A stretch of DNA of 64,000 nt. Origin: Chaetomium olivaceum. Lineage: Eukaryota; Ascomycota; Sordariomycetes; Sordariales; Chaetomiaceae. Where the stretch lies: contig JAYWVB010000018.1 in assembly GCA_039881045.1 (NCBI GenBank), positions 372,001-436,000 of the forward strand, given 5' to 3'. A program made the position numbers and the translations under genes. The notes under the pieces were generated by a model, which saw nothing but the letters and a program-made list of their open reading frames with translations, was not told the origin of the DNA and did not search any database. Below, one piece after another: positions 23,201-33,497 of the stretch. How positions within the stretch are numbered: the first letter of the stretch is position 1; the number at the start of each line of letters is the position of its first letter.

Positions 23201-24294
23201 AGCCAGTTCCCCACGAACCATGCGCATTTACAAGGAATGGGGTTATTATCTTCTTCTACGTAGATGACATCGTCATCGCGTTCCGCAACCAACAGCGCCA
23301 AGAGGCGCTCAAGACGATGGTTCAACTGGGCAATCGTTACCAACTGACGGGTGGGCATAACCTGGAGTGGTTCCTGGGTATCGAGATCTTGCGCGACCGC
23401 AAGAAGCGCTTGATCTGGCTGTCGCAGGCATCGTACCTTGAGAAGATTATCAACCTGGCCGAGTCAAGACCATGCAAGTCAACGCCAATGAGCAAGGATG
23501 AACTGCTCCCATACGACGGCATCGCAACGACAAGACAAATACGCACCTACCAACGCAAGGTCGGCTCAGTGTTGTACGCTGTGGTAATCACTCGCCCTGA
23601 CACAGCGTTCGCAGCTTCAAGGCTGGCGAGGCACCTACTCAACCCAGGAGGACAGCACCAGAGAGCCGCGGACCGGGCCCTAGACTACCTATTCAACACT
23701 CGGTTCCTAGCCCTGCAACTGGGCGGTAGAAACGACATGCAGGTCGCCAGCGATGCCTCCTTTGCGGATAACTCAGTAGATCGCAAGAGCAGTCAAGCAT
23801 ACGCCATTAAGTTGTTCGGCGGCCTAATCGGATGGCGCGCCAACAAGCAGGAGACAGTCACTACATCCACAACTGAGGCAGAGCTCCTGGCGTTGGCACA
23901 GGCAGCTAAGGAGGCCCTGTTTGTCAGTCGCCTTGTCAACGAACTAGGAGTCAGTCTTGACGACAGTCGCGTCACGATCGAGTGCGACAACACGCAGACG
24001 ATTCGACTAGTGACGCAGGAGATCGCCACACTGAAGACTAATCTTCGTCATGTGGACATCCACAACCATTGGCTGCGTCAGGAGGTCGAACACAACCGCA
24101 TTCAGGTGCGGTATACGAGGAGCGCCCAGATGATGGCGGACGGTTTGACGAAGGCGCTATTCCAGGCGCCGTTCGAGAGCTTCAGGGAGATGCTAGGACT
24201 GGTGGATGTACAGACCCTGGTAGAGGAAAGGCGCGCAATGGAGGGTGCGAAGGAAGTCAGGAAGATGGGAACGGTCAACACCAAGGAAGGTTAG
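20290..24294 (+). pseudogene. Copia Pol: protease, integrase, RT, RNase H
   Basis: Protease motif LDSGAS (about 20,383-20,400) continues in the Gag frame after its TGA. Integrase has the zinc finger H...H...CDSC (20.83-20.94 kb) and catalytic D, D, E in IDFHDW, VEMDNE and NGGAERSGG. RT has DYNAFVN-like DAVNAFVNATL and the YVDD active site (about 23,260). RNase H reads DASFADNSVDRKSSQ and STTEAELLAL, ending at 24294. Two frameshifts break it, near 21,605 (before VGFLIGYQSSNTY) and near 22,505. Between them is a disordered linker swollen by a minisatellite. The RT/RNase H block of 596 aa is clean. Confidence 0.9.
21958..22245 (+). repeat. Coding minisatellite in copia Pol linker
   Basis: About four 21-bp units (reading GVQSPDA) followed by three 63-bp higher-order units (reading SVRNTDAGVQSPVADVQSVDA with small changes). 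Lengths are multiples of three, so the frame is kept. It lies in the non-conserved linker between integrase and RT. Confidence 0.9.
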
Positions 24295-24339
24295 ACAGGG
24301 GTATCGCCAGCCTCGCCATCACTGGCTCGGCTGAGGGTG

Positions 24340-24601
24340 TGTCAAGATTACAAGGTTAGGACCACGCCTTTGGCGTGTGGTCGCCAAGGCGTAATCAAAC
24401 CCCCCGAGGTGGACCCAGGGGACCAGATGCGGTATTTTTCAGGGTCAGATGCCCGCACACAGCTGTTTGAACCAGACACAGACATCACGACGGTTGCACT
24501 GCAGTAGTTGACCATCAATTGGCTCAACTGGCCGTAATTACACTGTTTTCACTACGTTTGACTGTCCCATCTCGGTATCCGTGGCTGTGGGTTTTCCAAC
24601 A
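24340..24601 (+). repeat. 3' LTR of copia element
   Basis: Same length as, and apparently identical to, the 5' LTR. The purine-rich sequence just before it (GGCTGAGGGTG) is a weak polypurine tract. The TSD copy ACTAT follows at 24602-24606. Confidence 0.95.
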
Positions 24602-24606
24602 ACTAT

Positions 24607-26269
24607 CCACAGAACGCTCAGGGCATTAGAGGAGCAACAGTTGGGCAGAAATTGCATTTCGAAGGCGCATTTCTCTCCATTTCCTGTGTTGGGGATTGTT
24701 GATTTTGCTCCCGTCCACGAAGCTTAGGAACCTACATCCGCTCTCCAATCGCCATTCGATGCTCTGTTCGTTTAAAATTGAGGCGCACTCTTCAAATCAA
24801 ACTGATAAATTAAACCCTAGCCAATGCGTATCCAATAACCACGATCCCGTCCTACAGTTCAATACTGGTTTGTTTGTTAGTACGAAACCTTAGACAGGGG
24901 TCCCGGTCCAAAAGTTGAAAACCCCTACCTCAACAGCCTAACAACCGTTTAAAATGGAAAAAAAATCGGATTTTCAGAATTATTCAAGAAGCCTCTTTTA
25001 GTCAAGATCTTTTTTCTGTTGAAAAATGCACCGTTTTGCCGTGAAGTTGTGAATTTTGGCAAGGACCCCGGTCTTCCAGTCACGCGCTAGCGAACAAACC
25101 AGGGGTGGACTGTACACTACGGTGAGCGGGCGGAGATTTCTGTATGGGCTCAACTTGCCCCAGCTTGCCATGTACGCCGGCGGACGAAACAAAACCGTGA
25201 AATCCCTACATAATTCATTCATTCCTTTCCCACAATGATTTTGGGCGGAGACTGGTGGTACTTTATCCGCCCAAGATGAGCGAGTAGACTGGGAGATTCC
25301 CTGTGGAACGGGTTGCCGTCCCTTAATGGACGCGAGATGGTCAGTGTTGTGGCAGCTCCGTGCCTGAAACATGCACACCACAAACTTAGTTGCCGCCCAT
25401 AAAGGCTAAGCTCGGGCATTTTCAACGTCTTTGCGCTCATCTTTTGTGTCCGAGGCGGTCGCAAGCTCCGTGTTCGTCTCCGTTGCGAGGCCCAGAGCAT
25501 GACCTGCTGGACTGGCTACATCCGTATGGTGTGACCATCCGATCCGGAGGCAATTATATTCCCGGATGGGCAAAACACCACAACGCCATAAGCCCATCAC
25601 CAGTAAACCACAAACGCGCCCACGATTTCTCACCATGGCTTCTCAACAACCCCACCCCCCCCCCCCGCCCACTCCTCATACTACCTGCCACGGATCATGT
25701 ACCTACAGTGAATAGTTATGCAGCCATCTTACAGAACGTCCCACCTTATCCATCGAAGGGAACTAAGGGGCGCTAGCTATACTTGAAATGATCAAGCGGC
25801 CATTATTGGCTTTTCTCCACTTCCCCGCTCCCAAAACCCTCGTCAAAGATAACATGTCACGGCCCAACGAATAAGACGGAGTAACTTTTAGAATTTTCTC
25901 GACAGCGCATACAAAGTCAAGCCAGGTGTGTGAAGAATCCCCCACTGAGCCTTGAAGACAAGATATCCCGGCCATGGAAATCTCACGGCACCTGTGAGCT
26001 GGGCCCTGCTAGCACGGCTCATGGGATAATATATGGGCGTTCTCAGACGAAGTGAAAGTTGATTCAATCTAACTAGACCCTTCACGAATTGACAGGCGCC
26101 CACTCTAGCTACCGATACACCCCATGCACAGTCCTGAAAACCGCCCCGTACCCTTGATCAGACATCCCCGGTAAGATGTACTTCCGGTCGTCGAGGGATC
26201 ACACCGGACTAGCGCATGCTGGCTTGAGCGACGGGGCTCTAGCATCGGCCGAGCCGGGCTGTGAACTGT
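24607..26269. other. Intergenic, no gene seen
   Basis: Contains homopolymer stretches (A8 near 24960; a C-run near 25,660) and scattered short frames without recognisable protein features. No repeat of the neighbouring families was recognised. Confidence 0.4.
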
Positions 26270-26655
26270 GTTAGCCAGTGTGACAGAGTACACCATTCCT
26301 CAAAGGAACATGACGAAATTCAACATACCGAGAGTGCAGTCGCTGTCGGTGTAGTGGCCGTTGACGTAGCAACCAAGCGAGTACGAGTAGTCCCAGCCGC
26401 TGAGAGATGGGTAAAGATGGAAGGTTAGCACCACCAAGCCCAGTCAGTAGGTCACCAGAGGTACCTAGCTCATGAACATCACAGGGGTGGGTAAAACTGA
26501 CCAGTTAGTGGCCCCGCCAATGACAACGCACTCGCCCGACTTGACGCAGCTAAAGCCGTAGATCTCCCCCCTCGGGAGGGTCCTCACTACGCCGTAGTTG
26601 GTGCCGGGTCCGGAGCGACAGTTGACCCTGCTGGCTCCGCCTATAATCTCGCAGG
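26270..26655 (-). pseudogene. Secreted SH3-like Cys-rich gene, 5' end lost at LINE junction
   Basis: Minus-strand exon about 26655-26502 reads VNCRSGPGTNYGVVRTLPRG and FSCVKSGECVVIGG. A 101-nt intron (26400-26501, GTCAGT...CTAAC...CAG) joins it to GWDYSYSLGCYVNGHYTDSDC (26399 to about 26327). A second intron with GTATGT...CTAACACAG may follow (about 26272-26326). The CRSGPGTNY...V motif is that of bacterial-type SH3 (SH3b) domains, common in small secreted fungal proteins. The start and any signal peptide are gone: similarity stops exactly where the LINE begins. It may be a former effector-type gene destroyed by the insertion. Confidence 0.6.
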
Positions 26656-26945
26656 GCAGAAAAAGGTTGAGAGGGAGACCGCCGAGTGTGGCCGCAGCCC
26701 AGCGCCAGGCTCTCTCAGACCCCCATCAGACCAGGATCAACTTCGGGGTGCCGAGGGTGCGATTCGCAAGCCCGATAGTCAGCGGTGTCGACACCGCCGC
26801 CCCGCCGCCCCGAGCACCCGAGCCGGCCACTGGACCAACGCCTGCCGCCCCCGCTAACCCCCCGGCTACTGCCACCCTGGAGCGCCGCGACGCTGAGGGA
26901 GACACTACGATGGACTCGATCACCGTCGCAGGCGATGAAAATTAA
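26656..26945 (+). pseudogene. LINE ORF1 C-terminal fragment
   Basis: The last about 95 codons of a Gag-like ORF1, Pro/Ala-rich, ending DSITVAGDEN and a TAA at 26943-26945. The stop overlaps the ORF2 start (ATGAAAATTAA, 26935-26945), an arrangement that fits termination-reinitiation coupling of ORF1 and ORF2. The zinc knuckles expected upstream are missing through truncation. Confidence 0.8.
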
Positions 26946-29900
26946 AATCCTACTCTGGAACACCGAAGGAATCAAGCAAACACTGGAAGTTTTGCTGGAA
27001 GAGGCCAAATACGACCTCCTGGCGGTACAAGAACCGTGGATCAACAAGGAGACGAAGTCCACATACTGCCCCCGGAGCAGCAGATACCACCTGGTATACA
27101 AACTCGAGGGGCGGGCGGCGATATATGTAAGCAAAAGGTTTGAAATCAGGCAGTGGGACTCCGAAGCCACGGAGAATTGGTGTCGCGTGTGGTTTCCAGA
27201 GGCGGACCTTGGCGGAGAAGGTCGCGGATTCGAGCTTTGGTCCATCTACAACCCTCCCGGCGGTGAGAACGTGCCGAGAGCCCTCCAAGGGCGGCAAAGG
27301 CCGAGCCACCCGGTGGTGCTAGCAGGGGACTTCAACCTAAAGCACCCACTGTGGGACGAGTTTGGACGCTACGACAGGAAATCCGAAGACCTATTGAAGC
27401 TGAGTTCCCTGTGGGACCTCACCATCAGGACGCCAAAAGGGGCGGCAACGCGAGCCCCTCAAGGGCGGCAGCGAGGCCGCCCGTCAACCATTGACCACTT
27501 CTGGACGTCAGAAAACCTCCAAACAGTATACTACGGAGAAGAGTGTCGTGGAAAGTCGGACCACTACCCACAGGTGCTCGAGGTTGGGGGAGGGCATGGG
27601 CCGAGGCCAACCCAACCAGACGGCTGGGCCTGGAAGAAGATGGACAAGGAGAGGGTGAAGGCTGAATCAACGTTACTGTGCAAGGCTATGGGACTCACAG
27701 ACCCGGGACCGAACGGGCTACTGGCCAGGATCCGAACAGTCGAGGGCCTTGACAGAGCTTTCGACAGCCTGGTTGGGTGGCTCACCTGGGTCGCAGGGGA
27801 AAGTACTCCGCGGAAGAAGGGAAGCTGCGGCTATAGCTCTCCTTGGTGGACTGCGGAGGTGCAACAGGCCGCCCGGGAGGCCCGGAGGGCAGAAAGGCTG
27901 GCGAAGGAGACTCGGGCAGAGTACTGTTGGGAGGAGCTCGGCGAAAGGCTCAAGGACCTTGCCAGAACAACGCGAGAAGCGCGGACGAGGGCTTGGAGGA
28001 ACAATCTGCAGGACGCAAGCGAGGCAGAGAAGCCTGACCGGATCTGGAGACTGGAAAGATGGGCTAGGCTACGGAGCTTTTTGCCGCCCGAACCACCGAG
28101 GCTACCGGCATTTAAGGACTCGTCCGGGCGGGTAACAGCCGAAACGCATGATCAGAAGGCAAGCGCACTGGCCGAGAGGTTCTTCCCGGACCCTCCGGCC
28201 GACCTAACGGACGTGGAAGACCAAGCCTTCCTGGGCAGCTGGAACCCGGGCTTCGACGTCTCTCAGGCAGTGACACCGACCGAGGTCACGAAGGCAATAG
28301 GAGGAGCAAGCCCCTGGAAGGCGCCAGGGGAGGACCTGCTGCCGATGGGTCTACTGAAGGCGTGTGGAACATCACTGGCTGAAGTGCTCGCCGTATTAGT
28401 GACGAGATGCCTGGAACTGGGATGGTTTCCCAACCGCTTCAAAAGGGCAAGGACCGTAGTACTACCGAAGCCGGGAAAAGCACCGCCAGTGTATCAGACC
28501 CCGGGGGGATATAGGCCCATTGCGCTGCTGCCAACCCTAGGGAAGGTAATAGAGTCAGTGGTCGCCAAAAAGGTCACTCAAGCGGCAGAAGCCAACGGCC
28601 TGTTACCAGACGAACAGATGGGAAACAGGGCACATCGCTCCACAGAGCTGGCTGTCCGGCTAGTAGTAGCCCAGGTCCAGGAGGCGTGGAGACAGAAGGC
28701 CGCGCGTCCCTACTGCAACTCGACATTTCAGGAGCCTTTGACACGGTCAACCACACCCGATTGCTAGCAACGCTGCGGGAAATGGGCTACCCGAGGTGGC
28801 TAGTCCTCTGGACGAAAGACTGGTTGACGGGCCGCGAGGCCACCCTCCTTTTTGACGGCAAGGCAGCGGCACCGACGGCAGTTCGGGCAGGGGTCCCCCA
28901 AGGCTCACCCCTTTCCCCTGTCCTCTTCATCCTCTACATTTCCTCACTATACAAGCAGCTAAAAGACGAACACCCTCACTTGGCTATAGCGGGGTTTGCG
29001 GATGACACCAACCTCATGGTATTTGGTCGTAACCCCGAGGCTAACGTCCGGCAACTAGAGGCGGCGTGGGAAACGTGTCTACGATGGGCCGACAGTCGGG
29101 GGATGAAGTTTGCCCCGGAAAAGAGCGAACTCATCCATTTCAACAAGGGACGACGGCAGTGGACAAACGAGCTAAACCTCACCAACCCAGGGGGGGGCAC
29201 CAGCCCCGTCAGACCGACGGAGTCTGCCAGGTTCCTGGGAGTCTGGCTGGACCGGAAGCTCAACTGGAAAGCCCACCTTGCGGCGGTGGAAAAGAAAATG
29301 AAGACCCAGAGCTACGCACTGTCGAGAATAGCGGCGAAAACGTGGGGACTAGGGCTAGCCAAGGCGCGAGAAGTGTACACAAAGTGCATCCGGTCAGCGC
29401 TGGCCTATGGCGCATCGTCGTTCCACATCCCCACGGACGTGGAAGGAGAGCCGGTAAGGAAAGGCATCACCGGGGCCCTCGGGAAGGTCCAGAACAAAAG
29501 CTTGCGGATTGTGGCGGGAGCCTTCAAAGCCACTCCCATTCGCAACCCGAGACGGAGACGTGGGTGCCACCGTTAGACCTGTATTTCAACAAACGGCTTG
29601 CAGACTTTGAAACCAGACTCCAGCGAACCGACCTGGACGACGGCCAGGGCGGCAAGAGGACCGCAGGGGGGATCATTCTCACTGCCTGTCGCAAGATACA
29701 GCAGAGGCTCCGCCCGAGGAGCGGCAACAGGGGCCGGCCGCGAACCGTGGGACTGCAGGAGCCCACGGCAGTGGAGAAAGCCGCGAGCACGATCGCGCGC
29801 TGGACGGGAGGAGCCGCAGACACGGACAGTGTGGTAGAGGACGCCTGGAGAGCGAGGTGGCTAAAGGAGCGGGACGGTAGAGCAATCACCAGACCGGCGG

Positions 29901-30244
29901 ACGACTTTGACCATCAGCGAGAGACGCTATTCCGAGATGAAACGCTAAGACGGCACGACGGTCTCACCAAGGCGAGGAGTTCTCTGCTGGTCCAGATCCG
30001 AACGGGGGCAATAGGCCTACGGGACTTTCTGTTTACACGAGGAGTCCCAGAGATCCTAACGCCCGCCTGCCAGTGCGGCGAAGGACGGGAGACTGCCGAG
30101 CACCTGGTAGTGTGGTGTTTGGCCCCACCGCTGACTCGAAGATGGGAGAGAACTGATATTCGAACGCGACGGGACTTTTACTCTGTTCTAACGGTATTGA
30201 TCCTGCATCGGCACGGCTCGCGGGGAGGGTCCTGGAATGGCTAA
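26935..30244 (+). pseudogene. LINE ORF2: endonuclease and reverse transcriptase
   Basis: N-terminal APE-type endonuclease: MKIKILLWNTEG, LLAVQEPW, VVLAGDFNLKHPLW and TIDHFWTS carry the expected Asn, Glu, Asp and Asp residues. Reverse transcriptase follows: YRPIALLPTLGKVIE, DISGAFDTVNH, GVPQGSPLSPVLF and the active site FADD (about 28,998). A C-terminal CCHC finger (CQCGEGRETAEHLVVWC) is near 30,070-30,120, and a TAA at 30,242 ends it. Two single-base frameshifts, near 28,700 and 29,545, break an otherwise about 1100-aa protein. It nicks the target and copies the element RNA in the Tad1/Jockey-group way. Confidence 0.9.
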
Positions 30245-30500
30245 TTGGACTCAGGGAGGCTGATGATGTTCAGTTTGGCCAGGAGGCTTGAGCTAGAAGC
30301 GGCGGCCTAGCACGCACCTCCCTCGGAGGCCAGGAGGCCCTCCTCTCTTTGTATACGCAGGCTCACGCACATGTACTTTCCTTAACTGTCGGTAGGGTTT
30401 TTTCATCCGGCCCGCGAGGGCGCGGTTTTCCTGTACATTAAATAGCTGAGGGTCCGGCACGCCTTAGGCATAGCGGAGTATGAATAATAATAATAATAAC

Positions 30501-31024
30501 TTTTCACTTTGAATGCATTTGATTCTGTTCATGAACGCCGCTGTCTGCATCTAAACAGCAGCAATGATGCATGCTCTCTTTCACCTCATCTAAATGCACT
30601 GTCAACAGGGCAGCAATTTTCAACTCTTAAGAGCTCTCTTGCCGGTCTCATGAAGTGACCGGTTCCTAGCCTTACTATACCAAGATGACGTTCCAGATAG
30701 ATCCGCCTTCCTACTCATCTACAACATCGTTCCCTGCGCCGTCTTCTACGGCTGACAGAGCCTTTGGAACGCCCCGAAACTAATCCGGCTCTTCATGAAG
30801 CTTCCACGAGTAAAGGAGGAAAATTTCGAGACTAGAGGCTATGGAAAGGGCTTGGACGGGATTGCTTAGAGTTCATGTTCTGTCTCCCTTTTGTTGGATG
30901 TACAAAAGTTTCAACGACATTATATCTTCTTAGATAATACGTTGCTACATGCAGCCTAGCAAACAGAGCTCCATTTGGACCATTGACGCAACCCTGCTCC
31001 ATCCCAATATATCTCCAGTAGTCC
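30501..31024. other. Intergenic, no gene seen
   Basis: About 520 bases between two LINE-derived insertions, with no convincing coding frame or repeat. Confidence 0.4.
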
Positions 31025-32955
31025 TCTAAGAACGTTATTTGTTATTGTTTCCTACGCCGTTATACCCTACAGGGGGCGTGCCGGTCCTACTACTAGCTAG
31101 CCTATATAGGAAAACCGTGCTAGGGAGCCCTAGCCGGGTGAAAAACCTATATACCGTTCTTCCAGGCCATCGGGTTCGGAGACTTCGTCGCTCTACGGTT
31201 AAAGGAGCCTACTCAGCCCCCTGCATACCTCCCTCCTGGCCTTGGCCGGCCAGCGCTGTATTAACCCGCATCGCAAAGGTTAGCTTTCCCTGCCTCGGGT
31301 CTTTCTTGCCCCCTCCTGGGCTATAGCGAAGCCGGGGGGTCGACCCCGGAGCCGCTTCCTTTTTCCTGCTTCTTGGAAGCCATCGTCGGCTTCCTCCATT
31401 GGGTCTTGGACCCCCTGGAAGGTAATATTCCGCATCTGTTGTAGTGGCTGTTGTCGTTGTTGTTTGTTCTGAAGGGCCAGCTCAAAGGTCCTTGGCCGGA
31501 AAAAGTATGCCTCCCTTGCCGCACCCCGGGCTTTAACTGCTTCCGGGCACCACCGTACCCAGGCCGGGTGCCTCCCTCCACAGGCCGTACACCTAAGTGG
31601 GATCCTATTTTCCAGGGTAGGGCATTGGGCCTCCCCTGCCCTCCCGCCCTCCCGTGTACCCCTCGCCGCACACCGCGGGCAGGTAGCCTTTCCCTTGCAA
31701 AACCGTTGGTATGCCCCCATCCCCAGCACTTATAACACTGCGTCGCCTGCAGTGCTCCCAATATGGTCGCAGTCGAATAGCTGAGCCTGCAGAGGACCCC
31801 TTCCTCACACGCCTTCTTTGCCTCCTCCTGGCTAGCCAGGCTAATTAGGGCTGTAGCCCTTGTAATACCTTCCTTGTTGGGATCCGGAACCGAACTCTTT
31901 CAACTGTCGATAGTCCAGTCGACCTGCCGAACTCCTCCTCCGTTACCCCTTTCAGTCTCTCTTCAACATCCCCTTCGCTAGGACTGTAAAGGTCCTCTTC
32001 CTCTCCTCTGCAGCCTCCCGAAGGCTTTGTTATCCACCCTCTATTCCCCTCCTTTTCGTGCCACTCCTTGTTTCCGTGTCCTAAATGTAACGATAACATC
32101 ACCACTTGGGAGCCTCCGGGCCGCAATAGCTCCTTTCTCTCCGACGCCCCGTTAACTGCTTGGACCACTTCTTGTGGTAACCTCCTCGTTAACGATGGCT
32201 CCATCGACCCCCGAACTAGCACCTCCCTATAAAGCCTTCCTGGTATAACCTTCTTCGGGGGTTCCTCGGCCGCAACCGTAGCCCACGAGCGGGCTGTCGA
32301 TACAGCCCGACCCCTTTCTTCAACTCCTGTATTTCCTTCTGGAGCTCCCCCGTTACCTTCCCAATCTCCTCCTTCACCACCCCCGCCACGGTCTCTATAA
32401 TAGTCTTCCGGAGGCCCTCTGAACTAGCCGCTGCGGCCGTAGCTGCTGCGGCCGCTTCGAGGGCCCCGATCTTTGATCTTTGCTTCCGTAGTCGTTCCAT
32501 CAGCTCGTCGACCATATAGTACGCCGTGTCCCGGTCGTCCGTCTTCACCGTATCCATCAGCATCCCAGCTATTGTCTCGTCCTTCAATCCTGTAAACGGG
32601 GTGCTCCCGTCGAGGCTATCGTTGTCGTCGTCGTCGTCGTTCATATCTTCATCGCTTTGGTGAGCTCTAATTGGCTGGGTTCTTCCGGGCGGTGGGGCGG
32701 GCCCCACAACTGGGACAGATTTTTCCTTTCCTCCCGTCGACAGTCCCCCTGTTCTCGAGGCCATTGTAGTCGCCCACAATGGCTCCCGCAACAGTTGGGC
32801 CGAGGCCGGGGCTTAGAGCTTTGCAAGCCCTCTCGAATGCAGGTGATTTCGTGTATTTTGACGCAGTTAACGCAAAGCTGTCCCTTTTCAAGTTGGCCAC
32901 AACCAGTACCATTAATACCATGGCTCAAATGATCCTACTCAATTTCTAAGAACGT
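31025..32955 (-). mobile_element. ORF1-only 'half-LINE' with 11-bp TSD
   Basis: The target duplication TCTAAGAACGT flanks the insertion (31025-31035 and 32945-32955). Inside, read on minus from 32944, are a short 5' leader, ORF1 (about 32791-31280) and then a Tad1-like 3' UTR (GGTTTTTCACCCGG...GGTTTTCCTATATAGG) ending in a CAATAACAAATA tail at 31036. ORF2 (endonuclease and RT) is absent. As the TSD encloses this short form, the element was inserted already lacking ORF2. Mammalian HAL1 elements have the same plan. It must have depended on another LINE's ORF2 protein. Confidence 0.8.
31280..32791 (-). pseudogene. Half-LINE ORF1 (Gag-like), frameshifted
   Basis: Starts at MREPLWATTMASR and has an acidic stretch (DMNDDDDDNDS), a helical, likely coiled-coil region (VAGVVKEEIGKVTGELQKEI), then CCHC zinc knuckles CYKCWGWGH (about 31,715) and CPRCAARGT / CTACGGRHPAWVRWC, and a basic end (AGKRKRLRGRPP). 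This is the layout of Tad1-type ORF1 RNA-binding proteins. Three or more frame changes (near 32,230, 31,830 and 31,740) break it. Confidence 0.8.
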
Positions 32956-33497
32956 GTATCCTGACAACTGCAATTTTATCGGACCCTGCTCCCACCTCTC
33001 CGGGCGTGCAACAGCAGCCGTTGGCGCCGGGGTAACGGGGGTGCTGCACTTTTCTTGCCGCGACTTGTTGACAGAGCGCCAAGGACGGGCGTTGTCGACA
33101 TCGATGAAGAGCATGGGAAGGTGAAAGCTACTTGGTAAATGGCAGCGCCAGGCCAATAGAGCGCTTTGGTAAACACCCGACCTTGATATAAACTTCATTG
33201 TCTACGCTATACGTCGCTGCCCCTTCCTTCCTCTATTACAGACATTGTCACAAAGAGTGGATGGGGGGATGGTAAAAGAGAGGACAAGTGGCGGAGAGAA
33301 TAAAACGAGGTCGGCAGACAACCGAAGAGATGACCTACGGGCTGGATAGTCACCCCTATCTACGTCATGGCTAGGGTTAGGGTTATATATGTATGTATGT
33401 CCTGTCCTGACAAGCAGACGTACTTAAGCAAGTGGGCGATCTAAAAGGTAGAAAAGTAAGCTATAGTATACAACCTCTGATTAACTAGCTAGCCCTC
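32956..33497. other. Intergenic
   Basis: No gene seen. It holds a short interstitial run AGGGTTAGGGTTATATATG (about 33,373-33,391), only two telomere-like units, with similar sequences near 50,710 and 59,757. Confidence 0.4.

Larger units (their letters stand above)
18560..24601 (+). mobile_element. Ty1/copia LTR retrotransposon, complete, with TSD
   Basis: 6042 bp, bounded by two 262-bp LTRs that look identical base for base, each starting TG and ending CA. The 5-bp target duplication ACTAT is present at 18555-18559 and 24602-24606. Order is PBS, gag, protease, integrase, RT, RNase H, the Ty1/copia (Pseudoviridae) order. Identical LTRs imply very recent insertion, yet the coding part has a stop in gag and several frameshifts, so it probably moved with helper proteins, or the errors are in the sequence. 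Confidence 0.95.
26656..30500 (+). mobile_element. Tad1-like LINE, 5'-truncated
   Basis: Begins inside ORF1 (RKRLRGRPPSVAAAQRQ), then ORF2, a 3' UTR and an (ATA/TAA)n tail at about 30,483-30,500. Truncation at the 5' end is normal for target-primed reverse transcription. No clear target duplication is visible between the SH3 remnant on the left and the sequence after the tail. The 3' UTR (TTTTTCATCCGGCCCG...GGTTTTCCTGTAC) recurs in the fragment at 43369-44101 and, diverged, in the half-LINE at 31.0 kb. Confidence 0.9.

Noticed and set aside
33373..33391. Telomere-like AGGGTTAGGG
   Set aside because: Only two units; not a telomere or a convincing interstitial tract.
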